NCBI GenBank assembly: GCA_009995495.1
Contig: JAACPL010000008.1
Coordinates: 1-54,670 of the forward strand
DNA length: 54,670 bases
Direction: 5' to 3'
Source of the DNA: Candidatus Falkowiibacteriota bacterium
GTDB taxonomy: Bacteria; Patescibacteriota; Patescibacteriia; Patescibacteriales; UBA12465
Below are positions 17,806 to 24,938 of the stretch, in pieces. A program made the translations under genes and the position numbers. The notes beneath the pieces are model-generated. The model was not told the origin of the DNA and did not search any database. It saw only the letters and a program-made list of their open reading frames with translations. Position 1 is the first letter of the stretch, and each line of letters begins with the position of its first letter.

Positions 17806-18510
17806 TTACTTTTTTAAATTTATTTTTTTAATCAGAACAACGAACTCTCCTTTTTGATTATTAGGGTGACTTAATAAAATTTCTTTAATCTTTTCTGGCG
17901 AGCCCTCATAAAAACTTTCATGCATCTTAGTTAATTCTCTTGCCAAAGAAATTTTTAATTCAATTTTAAACTCCAGGCTCATTATAGCAAGTTCCTCCAT
18001 CAATTTTAAGACTCGATGTTTTGATTCATAAAGAACGCTAGGATATTCAGATTTAAAAACTTCTTTTAACATTGTTTGTCTTCCCTTTTTATGAGGTAAA
18101 AAGCCTAAAAATAAAAAACGATCAAAGCCAGCCCCAGCAATAGAAATAGAGGCTGTTAAGGCCGAAACCCCAGGAACGCTCTCAATTAAAACTTGTTCAC
18201 CAATTTTCTCTCTAACTAAAGTAATTAATTTACTACCTGGATCAGAAACGCCAGGAGTGCCAGCATCAGTAATTAAAGCTAAATTTTTATTATCTTTTAA
18301 GAGATTAACTATTTTCTCAATTTTAATTTCGCCAGAATGTTGATGAAAAGAAATTGTTGGAGTTTTAATCTGATAATGATTTAAAAGCACGCCACTAGTC
18401 CTAGTGTCCTCACATAAAATATAATCAGCCTCCTTAAGAACTCTTAAAGCTCTTAAAGTTATATCTTCTAAATTACCAATTGGAGTCGCCACTATTCTTA
18501 AAACACTCAT
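17806..18510 (-). CDS. rsmI: 16S rRNA 2'-O-ribose methyltransferase RsmI (C1402)
   Basis: SAM-dependent enzyme methylating C1402 in the decoding centre of 16S rRNA. The start at 18510 gives the family N-terminus (LRIVATPIGNLEDIT) and lies 4 nt after the upstream stop. Further marks are CEDTRTSGVLL, TDAGTPGVSDPG and SVPGVSALTAS, typical of the tetrapyrrole-methylase fold of RsmI. Length is 234 aa, shorter than the roughly 280 of E. coli because the C-terminal extension is missing. Confidence 0.93.
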   Translation of the reverse strand: MSVLRIVATPIGNLEDITLRALRVLKEADYILCEDTRTSGVLLNHYQIKTPTISFHQHSGEIKIEKIVNLLKDNKNLALITDAGTPGVSDPGSKLITLVREKIGEQVLIESVPGVSALTASISIAGAGFDRFLFLGFLPHKKGRQTMLKEVFKSEYPSVLYESKHRVLKLMEELAIMSLEFKIELKISLARELTKMHESFYEGSPEKIKEILLSHPNNQKGEFVVLIKKINLKK

Positions 18511-18514
18511 ATAA

Positions 18515-20251
18515 TTATTCCATATTATCTCGTTTTTCCCTAACATACTTAGTCCAGTCATCAGCAATATCAACTAAGATTTTAAATGGCGCCTCAATCA
18601 CGAAGTCGAAAATAAAGACGAAGATATTAACTTTAGACATATTATTTGATAACCAACGACCAACCATAATTATTGGTAAATAAAACAAGTCAACTAAAAA
18701 TGCGAGCAAGCTTTCTCGGCGCTCAATAACTAATAATTCTTTGATTCCCTTAGTTGTTAAAATACTAAAAAAGCTAACAAAGGCCAAGAAGAAAAGGAAA
18801 ATAACAACGCTAACCCAAGTAAAGCCAATTAAAGGAAGGGTTAAAAGTTTAATAATTAAATAAATTGAAAAACAAAAAGAAGCGGCATAAATTAAATTGA
18901 AAATTGCTGCTGCTATAAAGTTTCTTTTTCTTGGCTTCCTTAAAGTTAAAGCACTTTTTTTATCTTGAGTTATAAAAGAAATTTCTTTAATACCACTAAC
19001 AATTTTTTCGGTATTGTCCTCAGCTGGTTTTCTTGTAGTTAAGACGATAAAAAATAAAAGAACGGCCGGAAAAACAATATTAATTACTAAGGATAAATAA
19101 TTCAACTCTTCATTAAACCAACGAATAGCAGGAATTTCAATTACTAAAACAAAAATTGATTTTGTTAAAAAAATATAAATTATACTTCGTAGTGCTGCTC
19201 GCCAAAGTTTGGTTTTGGCCTTAGAATATTTTTGATTACAAGCTTTTTTAATACTAGCAACAAAACTTTTTTCGGCTTTTTGAATCTCCCCATAAAGCGC
19301 CAAGGGATCTTTTTCAATAGTTTCAGCTAAAACATTAAAGTAGAGAGAATAAGTTCGACTAATTTTATCTAATTGTTTTTTTAAAGGGTGGTTAAGATTT
19401 TTATTAATTTCTCTTCTTAAAGCCGCAAAACTGGCTGCGACTTTTTTTATATTTTCATTATCACTTTCTTCTAAAACTCCTTTTTTATTAAGCTCAAGCC
19501 AGAAACCATTATAATATTTAAATAAAACAAAACTTAAAATATCCTCATCAAATTTTAAATAACTTCTAGCAATACTTAAATAAATTTGGATTTCTTTTTC
19601 CTTTTCAAATTCAAGTAAATCATCTGGTAGTTGGATTTTTTTTTCTAAAAAATCAAACATGTTACTAACAATAACTTTTTTTACTTTATTAGGCGATAAA
19701 TTATCTTCAATTTCACAGGCAGCTAAAGTAAGAAGCCATGATGTTAAATTATTTTTTTTTTGAATTGTGTCCTTAGTTTTATTAATGTCGGTTCTTAAAC
19801 TAAAAGAAGTGCTCATTTCAGCACTTAAAAAGTTTTTCAAAATAATGTATTTCTCTAAAATAAAAGCAATATCATCTATTTTAGTTTCAGGGATACTATT
19901 ATTAGCTAAATAACCACCACGAATGAGCTCAATTAATAAATGTTTAGAGATATCTAGACTCTCAGCCTGACGCAAAACACCCTCAATAAGAATCTGGCGC
20001 TTTAAAATTCTAGCGATTGCTGTTTTTCTTAAGAGATGTTCTTCTTCGTAATCAACTGCATTTCTCGCTTTTTCGTAGAAAAAAGCCAAACGAGAAACTA
20101 AAGAAGATACTTTTATCATGGCTAAATCCCCATCTTCACTAACTTTCTTCGTTTTTTCACTATAAATTACTTGAAAAAGCTTTTTAGTATTTTCATTCAT
20201 TTCTAATTTCTCTGATTTTTGGGTATTTTTGACTAAATTTGGACTAACCAT
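18515..20251 (-). CDS. Unknown membrane protein with soluble helical N-terminus (578 aa)
   Basis: I do not recognise this family. Residues 1 to about 340 are charged and helical with no visible catalytic motif. The C-terminal part contains five to seven hydrophobic segments (for example IIYIFLTKSIFVLVIEIPAI, VINIVFPAVLLFFIVLTT, FNLIYAASFCFSIYLIIKLL, WVSVVIFLFFLAFVSFFSIL and LLAFLVDLFYLPIIMVGRWL). It ends 4 nt before rsmI, so the two are probably co-transcribed. On the minus strand an AAGGG in front of the ATG can be buried in a CCCTT/AAGGG hairpin (20263-20277), a possible translational control. Confidence 0.6.
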   Translation of the reverse strand: MVSPNLVKNTQKSEKLEMNENTKKLFQVIYSEKTKKVSEDGDLAMIKVSSLVSRLAFFYEKARNAVDYEEEHLLRKTAIARILKRQILIEGVLRQAESLDISKHLLIELIRGGYLANNSIPETKIDDIAFILEKYIILKNFLSAEMSTSFSLRTDINKTKDTIQKKNNLTSWLLTLAACEIEDNLSPNKVKKVIVSNMFDFLEKKIQLPDDLLEFEKEKEIQIYLSIARSYLKFDEDILSFVLFKYYNGFWLELNKKGVLEESDNENIKKVAASFAALRREINKNLNHPLKKQLDKISRTYSLYFNVLAETIEKDPLALYGEIQKAEKSFVASIKKACNQKYSKAKTKLWRAALRSIIYIFLTKSIFVLVIEIPAIRWFNEELNYLSLVINIVFPAVLLFFIVLTTRKPAEDNTEKIVSGIKEISFITQDKKSALTLRKPRKRNFIAAAIFNLIYAASFCFSIYLIIKLLTLPLIGFTWVSVVIFLFFLAFVSFFSILTTKGIKELLVIERRESLLAFLVDLFYLPIIMVGRWLSNNMSKVNIFVFIFDFVIEAPFKILVDIADDWTKYVREKRDNME

Positions 20252-20396
20252 AAATAATTTTCCCTTATTTTAAGGGTTTTTATAAGCAAAACCTTAAAAA
20301 TGAAGCTTTATTTTTATATAAATAAATTGTAACTTATTTAAAGCTAAAACGCAACTTTAATTTTAGGGACATTTGCCTAATAGCGATTTCTAGCTC

Positions 20397-20425
20397 TTGA
20401 CATAGTTCTAAGTATTTTGTATTAT
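20397..20425 (+). promoter_or_regulatory. Promoter of the secE-nusG-rplK-rplA operon
   Basis: TTGACA at 20397-20402, a 17-nt spacer and TATTAT at 20420-20425. The predicted start near 20432 leaves a leader of roughly 95 nt before secE. The stretch 20252-20396 upstream holds the divergent start of the membrane-protein gene and no gene of its own. Confidence 0.8.
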
Positions 20426-20447
20426 TTAAGGGTCAAACAAATAAATA

Positions 20448-20467
20448 AGCCCTGGGAGGCTTTTTTT
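20448..20467 (+). promoter_or_regulatory. Terminator-like hairpin in the secE leader (possible attenuator)
   Basis: AAGCC (20448-20452) pairs with GGCTT (20458-20462) around a six-nt loop and is followed by a run of T to 20467. It sits only about 15 nt after the predicted start of transcription and upstream of secE, so it would end most transcripts unless overridden. No anti-terminator partner is obvious. Confidence 0.5.
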
Positions 20468-20525
20468 AAAAAGCAGATTTTTTTCTGTGTTTTATGTTTG
20501 TCAGCAATATAATTTTTAATTCTAT

Positions 20526-20708
20526 ATGAACAAATTAATTAGCTACATCAAGGAGTCCTACGCTGAGATGAAAAAAGTGACTTGGCCGACTAAAAAAGAA
20601 ACCTATAGCTATACTTTAATGGTTATTGGTGTGAGTTTAGCGACTGCTGCTTTCCTGGGTTTACTTGATGCAATTTTCAATTTTGGATTTAAATTTATTA
20701 TCGTTTAA
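20526..20708 (+). CDS. secE: Preprotein translocase subunit SecE
   Basis: Essential clamp of the SecYEG channel. The 60-residue protein has the amphipathic surface helix with the family motif EMKKVTWPTKKE and one membrane helix (about 29-48). This is the short single-span SecE. It is first in the classical secE-nusG-rplK-rplA order, 27 nt before nusG. Confidence 0.95.
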   Translation: MNKLISYIKESYAEMKKVTWPTKKETYSYTLMVIGVSLATAAFLGLLDAIFNFGFKFIIV

Positions 20709-20735
20709 ATCATTTAAAAATTTCTTTTTAAATTT

Positions 20736-21281
20736 ATGGCTAAACAAATTTTAAATCAAGGGCGCCGGTGGTATGTTATTCATACTTATTCCGGCTACGA
20801 AGAAAATGTTGCCGAAAACCTGAAACAAAGAGTTGAGTCTCTTGATATGGAAGATAAGATTTTCAATGTCTTAATCCCAACTGAGAAAAAAATTAAAATT
20901 AAAAATGGTAAAAGAAAGGTTAGCGAAGAAAAAATCTTTCCTGGCTATATTTTAGTAGAAATGGAAGTAACTGATGAGTCTTGGTATATTGTTAGAAACA
21001 CCCCAAACGTTACTGGCTTTATCGGAACCGGAACTATCCCAACACCGATTGGCGAAGAAGAGGTTAAATCTTTACAAAAAAGAATGGGAGTTGAAGATCC
21101 TAAATTTCAAATTGATGTTAGCGAGGGTACTCCGGTTATAATTAATGAAGGACCATTTAAAAATATGGAAGGAAAGGTTACTTCCGTTGATGAAGCTAAG
21201 GGTAAAGTTAAAGTCTCAGTTTCAATGTTTGGTCGAGAAACTCCAGTTGAATTAGATTTTTTACAAATTAGAAAAGTATAA
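20736..21281 (+). CDS. nusG: Transcription termination/antitermination factor NusG
   Basis: Binds RNA polymerase and couples transcription to translation or Rho. The NGN domain is seen from RRWYVIHTYSGYEENV through VEMEVTDESWYIVRNTPNVT, with the VTGFIG signature, and the C-terminal KOW domain from GTPVIINEGPFKNMEGKV. Length (181 aa) is standard with no inserted domain. Followed by rplK. Confidence 0.97.
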   Translation: MAKQILNQGRRWYVIHTYSGYEENVAENLKQRVESLDMEDKIFNVLIPTEKKIKIKNGKRKVSEEKIFPGYILVEMEVTDESWYIVRNTPNVTGFIGTGTIPTPIGEEEVKSLQKRMGVEDPKFQIDVSEGTPVIINEGPFKNMEGKVTSVDEAKGKVKVSVSMFGRETPVELDFLQIRKV

Positions 21282-21327
21282 TATTAAGATACGAAAATAG
21301 CGCTTCTCTGTTTTCAATAATAAATTT

Positions 21328-21750
21328 ATGGCAAAAAAAATAAAAACAAAAATTAAATTACAAATTTCTGGTGGCCAAGCTAATCCAGCCCCTCCAGTCG
21401 GTCCAGCCTTAGGCCAACACGGCTTAAATATCGCAGCTTTTTGTAAAGAATTTAATGATAGAACTAAGGATCAGATGGGAGATGTTATTCCGGTTGAAAT
21501 TACTGTTTACGAGGATAGAAGTTATGACTTCGTTCTTAAAACCTCCCCAGCTTCTGAATTAATTAAAAAAGCTGCTGGAATTAAAAAGGGATCTGGCAAA
21601 CCTTTAACTGAAAAAATTGGCTCTATTACTGACGCTCAATTAACTGAAATTGCCGAAAAAAAGATGAGTGACTTAAGTGCTCACAATATTGAAGCAGCTA
21701 AAAAAATTATTGCTGGTACCGCTAGACAAATGGGTGTAGAAATTAAATAA
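21328..21750 (+). CDS. rplK: Large ribosomal subunit protein uL11
   Basis: Ribosomal stalk-base protein binding the GTPase-associated region of 23S rRNA. Diagnostic segments are [20 protein letters not shown] and [20 protein letters not shown]. 140 aa, full length. Spaced 46 nt from nusG; that gap contains a GAAAA/TTTTC hairpin of uncertain meaning. Confidence 0.97.
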   Translation: MAKKIKTKIKLQISGGQANPAPPVGPALGQHGLNIAAFCKEFNDRTKDQMGDVIPVEITVYEDRSYDFVLKTSPASELIKKAAGIKKGSGKPLTEKIGSITDAQLTEIAEKKMSDLSAHNIEAAKKIIAGTARQMGVEIK

Positions 21751-21766
21751 TTAATTAACAATAATT

Positions 21767-21812
21767 GTGGGAGCTTGGATTAATTAATAAATTAAAGCTA
21801 AGCGATAACCAC
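21767..21812 (+). promoter_or_regulatory. Putative L1-binding operator between rplK and rplA
   Basis: GTGG (21767-21770) pairs with CCAC (21809-21812) and AGCTT (21772-21776) with AAGCT (21795-21799). The two short helices are separated by a strongly asymmetric internal loop (one base on one side, nine on the other). L1 is known to repress its own operon by binding an mRNA element of two short helices with an asymmetric loop. Placement just upstream of the rplA start fits translational control of rplA. The assignment rests on shape, not on a covariance search. Confidence 0.5.
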
Positions 21813-21823
21813 GACCAAAATCT

Positions 21824-22528
21824 ATGGAAAAGAAAATTAAGTCTCCGAAAGTAATCAAGGCCAAAAAAATTGATAACAGCAGTATTTATGATAAGAATAA
21901 AAGCTATTCTTTAAACGAAGCGATTAAAATTGTTAAAAGTATTACCAAAACTAAATTTGACGCTTCAGTTGAAGTTCACTTTCGTCTAGGAATTAATACT
22001 AAGAAAAGTGATCAACAAATCAGAGGAGCAGTTTCTCTACCACACGGAACTGGAAAAACTATTAAGATTGCCGCTTTTGTCAGTCCAGAAAATGAAGCTG
22101 CTGTGAAAGCCGCTGGAGCTGACTTTGTTGGTGGTGAAGATTTAGTAGCAGAAATCAAAAAGACTGAAAAAACTGATTTTCAAGTGGCGATTGCCGAAGT
22201 TTCAATGATGAGAACTTTAGCTCAAATTGCTAAAATATTAGGAACCAGAGGTTTAATGCCTTCCCCTAAAAATGATACTGTTACTCAAAATCCAGTTAAA
22301 GCAGTTGAAGAATTAAAGAAAGGGAAAATTAGTTTTAAAAATGATGATACGGGAAACCTACACGCTATTATTGGTAAAGTAAGTTTTAGTGATGATAAAT
22401 TAGCTGAAAATTTTAATAGCCTCCTTGAGACTATCAGAAAAGCTAAACCATCCGCCTCTAAAGGAACTTTTATCAAGAATACTAGCCTCTCCTCTTCAAT
22501 GAGCACTGGTGTTAAAGTTAGCTTATAA
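21824..22528 (+). CDS. rplA: Large ribosomal subunit protein uL1
   Basis: Stalk protein of the 50S E site and translational repressor of its own operon. Family marks are FDASVEVHFRLGIN, GTGKTIKIAAF and LGTRGLMPSPKNDTVTQNP. An N-terminal basic extension of about 20 residues precedes the core; total 234 aa. Last gene of the operon, followed by a strong terminator. Confidence 0.97.
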   Translation: MEKKIKSPKVIKAKKIDNSSIYDKNKSYSLNEAIKIVKSITKTKFDASVEVHFRLGINTKKSDQQIRGAVSLPHGTGKTIKIAAFVSPENEAAVKAAGADFVGGEDLVAEIKKTEKTDFQVAIAEVSMMRTLAQIAKILGTRGLMPSPKNDTVTQNPVKAVEELKKGKISFKNDDTGNLHAIIGKVSFSDDKLAENFNSLLETIRKAKPSASKGTFIKNTSLSSSMSTGVKVSL

Positions 22529-22555
22529 AAAGGAGTCAATATTTTCCTATAATTA

Positions 22556-22586
22556 GAAGGGGGCTAAATTAGCCCCCTTCTTTTTG
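22556..22586 (+). terminator. Intrinsic terminator after rplA
   Basis: A near-perfect hairpin with GAAGGGGGCT on one side and AGCCCCCTTC on the other, followed by TTTTTG. It closes the secE-nusG-rplK-rplA operon. Confidence 0.95.
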
Positions 22587-22621
22587 TTTTATTCAAGGTT
22601 TTGATCATGAAACAATAGCCC

Positions 22622-22650
22622 TTGACATTTTAAAACCTTTCCTGTATAAT
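22622..22650 (+). promoter_or_regulatory. Consensus sigma-70 promoter of the RRM protein gene
   Basis: Both boxes match the consensus exactly: TTGACA at 22622-22627 and TATAAT at 22645-22650 with a 17-nt spacer. A very strong promoter is expected, which fits an abundant small RNA-binding protein. Confidence 0.92.
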
Positions 22651-22658
22651 GTATCCAG

Positions 22659-22718
22659 GTAAGCAGTCTTAAGAATTAGCGGCCAAAACCGCCTTTTTTT
22701 AAGAAAAGGTCGGCTTAC
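22659..22718 (+). promoter_or_regulatory. Structured leader of the RRM protein gene
   Basis: An outer stem (GTAAGC at 22659-22664 with GCTTAC at 22713-22718) encloses an inner GC hairpin (GCGG at 22679-22682, CCGC at 22689-22692) followed by a C and seven T. The inner part resembles an intrinsic terminator. The leader of about 88 nt before the ATG therefore could terminate early or change shape with temperature or protein binding. Leaders of this type are known on cold-induced RNA-binding protein genes; autoregulation here is inference. Confidence 0.55.
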
Positions 22719-22744
22719 ATTTAAAAATTTTAGGAAATAAGAAA

Positions 22745-23002
22745 ATGAAAAAGTTATTTGTAGGTGGTTTAAATTACAAAACTACCGATTCTGATTTAGC
22801 CGCAGCTTTTGCTAAGGCTGGAACAGTTATTTCTGCTGTTGTTATCATGGACAGAATGACAAACCGATCAAAAGGTTTTGGATTCGTAGAAATGGAAAAT
22901 GATGACGAAGCTGAAAAGGCTATCGCTATGTACAATGATCAAGAATTAGATGGAAGAAAAATCATTGTTAACGAAGCTCGTCCGCTTGAAAAGAGATTCT
23001 AA
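22745..23002 (+). CDS. RRM-type RNA-binding protein (85 aa)
   Basis: A single RNA-recognition motif covering the whole protein: RNP2 is LFVGGL at 4-9 and RNP1 is KGFGFVEM around residue 40. Aromatic residues expected to stack on RNA are present in RNP1. This single-RRM type is common in cyanobacteria and CPR and is often cold-responsive. Own promoter, structured leader and terminator make it a one-gene unit. The RNA target cannot be told from sequence. Confidence 0.92.
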   Translation: MKKLFVGGLNYKTTDSDLAAAFAKAGTVISAVVIMDRMTNRSKGFGFVEMENDDEAEKAIAMYNDQELDGRKIIVNEARPLEKRF

Positions 23003-23025
23003 TAGATTTCACAATATAAGCAAAT

Positions 23026-23058
23026 AAAAATCATCCGCCTTAGGGCGGATGATTTTTT
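23026..23058. terminator. Bidirectional terminator between the RRM gene and tspO
   Basis: ATCATCCGCC pairs with GGCGGATGAT around a short loop, flanked by A-run and T-run, so it can work for both convergent genes. Confidence 0.93.
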
Positions 23059-23083
23059 GTTAAACGAAATTAAAAAAGTATAA

Positions 23084-23716
23084 TTAATCTTCAAGATCTA
23101 TTTCAACGACAGTTTCATTATTAATTACTTGATCCTCTAAGGCTCCGGGATTTTCATTTTCTAATAAAACAGGAGAATCAGAACTAGTTCGAGTTTCTAA
23201 ATCAATTTCTAGACCAGTAATTGGCGCCATATTAATGTCTTTATTTAAATCCCAAATACTATAATTTAAGAAAGCAGCGAAGGTGACCCAAAGAATATAA
23301 GGAATAAGTAAATAGGCGGCAACTTTATTGATTTGATAAAAAGCTAAAATAGTTGCTAAAATTGCAAACCAAAGAGAAATAATTTCAGTTAAGGCAATTC
23401 CTGGATTTTGTAAACCAAAGAAAATAAAAGACCAAAAAAGATTAAGCGCTAATTGAAAAATAAATATTAATAAAGCAAAACGAATTTCTTTTTTATTTAG
23501 CCCCAGACGCCAAATTAAAAAGGCAGAAACACCCATTAAAACATAAAGAAGAGTCCAGACTGGCCCAAAAAGCCAATTAGGCGGGTTAAAGGCGGGCTTC
23601 TCAATTAAATTATACCAACTATTAACGCCCGTATCAGTAAATAAAGCCCCAATAATTGCAAATAATTGTGGAATAATTAAAGCAATAATAAGTTTAATAA
23701 AATTTTTATTTTTCAT
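23084..23716 (-). CDS. tspO: TspO/MBR family protein
   Basis: Five-helix membrane protein related to the mitochondrial translocator protein; in bacteria it binds or degrades porphyrins and modulates stress responses. Clear family segments are NLIEKPAFNPPNWLFGPVWT, a central LALNLFWSFIFFGL and the last helix with FAAFLNYSIWDLN. The conserved Trp and Pro residues of the ligand pocket are present. An extra acidic, probably disordered C-terminal tail of about 45 residues follows the core (210 aa against a usual 160). It has its own promoter and converges on the RRM gene. Confidence 0.92.
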   Translation of the reverse strand: MKNKNFIKLIIALIIPQLFAIIGALFTDTGVNSWYNLIEKPAFNPPNWLFGPVWTLLYVLMGVSAFLIWRLGLNKKEIRFALLIFIFQLALNLFWSFIFFGLQNPGIALTEIISLWFAILATILAFYQINKVAAYLLIPYILWVTFAAFLNYSIWDLNKDINMAPITGLEIDLETRTSSDSPVLLENENPGALEDQVINNETVVEIDLED

Positions 23717-23733
23717 ATTTTTTATTTATTTTT

Positions 23734-23762
23734 ATTATAGCAAAAAAAAGTTTCTTGGGCAA
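23734..23762 (-). promoter_or_regulatory. Promoter of tspO
   Basis: On the minus strand: TTGCCC (23762-23757), a 17-nt spacer and TATAAT (23739-23734) preceded by TGC, an extended -10. It leaves a leader of under 15 nt, so the mRNA is nearly leaderless. Confidence 0.7.
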
Positions 23763-23840
23763 TTAAAAAAGAAAAGTCTAAGGTCTTCCAATTTTTTAAC
23801 TTTTAAAGTAATGTTATAGTATAAATACCCTTATTTCTCT

Positions 23841-24938
23841 ATGGAGTTAATAAAATACAATAAAAATAATTCAAAAATTATTATCAAGAAAGCTTTAGCT
23901 GTTTTAAAAAATGGTGGCATTTTTGTATTCCCTACTGAAACTTGCTATGGAATTGGCACTGATGCTACAAAAAAAAGTGCTATTAATAAGCTATATTCAT
24001 ATAAAACTAGACGTGAGGGCAAACCTTTGTCGGTTGTTGTGGCTGACATAAAAATGGCTCAAAAATATGTAGAAATCAATGAAATGGCAGAAAATCTATA
24101 CAAAAGCTATCTACCTGGACCGATAACAGTAGTTTCTAAAGGAAAAGGCAAGGTTGCTAAAGGAGTTGAGTCAGAATATGGTACTTTAGGAATACGTATT
24201 CCTGAACATGAGCTTATTTTAGATATCGTCAAAAATTTTGGAAAACCTTTTACAGCAACATCAGCTAATATGTCCTATCTTCCAAAACCATACAGCATAA
24301 AAGCTTTGCTGAAAAATATGCCAGCAAAAAATCTAGAATTAATAGATTTAATAATTGATGCCGGCAAATTACCCCATCGCGAGACATCAACAGTAGTAGA
24401 CACAACCATGAATAGTTTAAATATTGTACGAGAGGGGCAACTTAATATTTACAAAAAATCAGATAAAAAATCAATCTTGTCAGCCCAAACAGAAAGCGCT
24501 GAAGAAACGATTAATTTTGGTAGCATGAATATGCTGAAATATATTGATGAGCCTTTAAGCAAGCCCTTGGTGTTTTTTCTTGTCGGAGAATTGGGTGGTG
24601 GCAAAACACAGTTTGCAAAAGGTATCGCCCGGTGTCTTAATATTAAAGACTTGGTAAAATCACCAACCTTCACTATTCTAAATGAATATAACTACAAATT
24701 CGGAGAAAGACGGGGAAAATTTATTCACGTCGATACTTGGAGAATTGAAGATATAAATGATTTAGAAACTATCGGACTTGATAATTATTTCTCTGTTAAT
24801 AATATTATTGCCATTGAATGGGCCAATAAATTTTCTAATGACTTGAAGAAGAAAATAAAAAAAACTGGAGGAAAAATTATCAATGTTATCTTCAATTATC
24901 TTGACGATGATAGACGAGCGATTGAAACTTATGAATAA
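23841..24938 (+). CDS. tsaC-tsaE: TsaC-TsaE fusion, tRNA threonylcarbamoyladenosine synthesis
   Basis: Two t6A enzymes joined in one 365-residue chain. The N-terminal YrdC/Sua5 domain (1 to about 205) makes threonylcarbamoyl-AMP and shows PTETCYGIG, KTRREGKPLS, LGIRIPEH and TSANMS. The C-terminal TsaE ATPase (about 228-365) shows the P-loop GELGGGKTQFAKG, SPTFTILNEY and DTWRI. TsaE normally works with TsaD and TsaB, and tsaD follows directly, overlapping by 8 nt, so synthesis and transfer steps are coupled. tsaB is not in this window. Isoleucine ATA and arginine CGN codons look commoner here than in neighbours, a possible sign of transfer. Promoter: weak TGT-TATAGT at 23812-23820. Confidence 0.93.
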   Translation: MELIKYNKNNSKIIIKKALAVLKNGGIFVFPTETCYGIGTDATKKSAINKLYSYKTRREGKPLSVVVADIKMAQKYVEINEMAENLYKSYLPGPITVVSKGKGKVAKGVESEYGTLGIRIPEHELILDIVKNFGKPFTATSANMSYLPKPYSIKALLKNMPAKNLELIDLIIDAGKLPHRETSTVVDTTMNSLNIVREGQLNIYKKSDKKSILSAQTESAEETINFGSMNMLKYIDEPLSKPLVFFLVGELGGGKTQFAKGIARCLNIKDLVKSPTFTILNEYNYKFGERRGKFIHVDTWRIEDINDLETIGLDNYFSVNNIIAIEWANKFSNDLKKKIKKTGGKIINVIFNYLDDDRRAIETYE

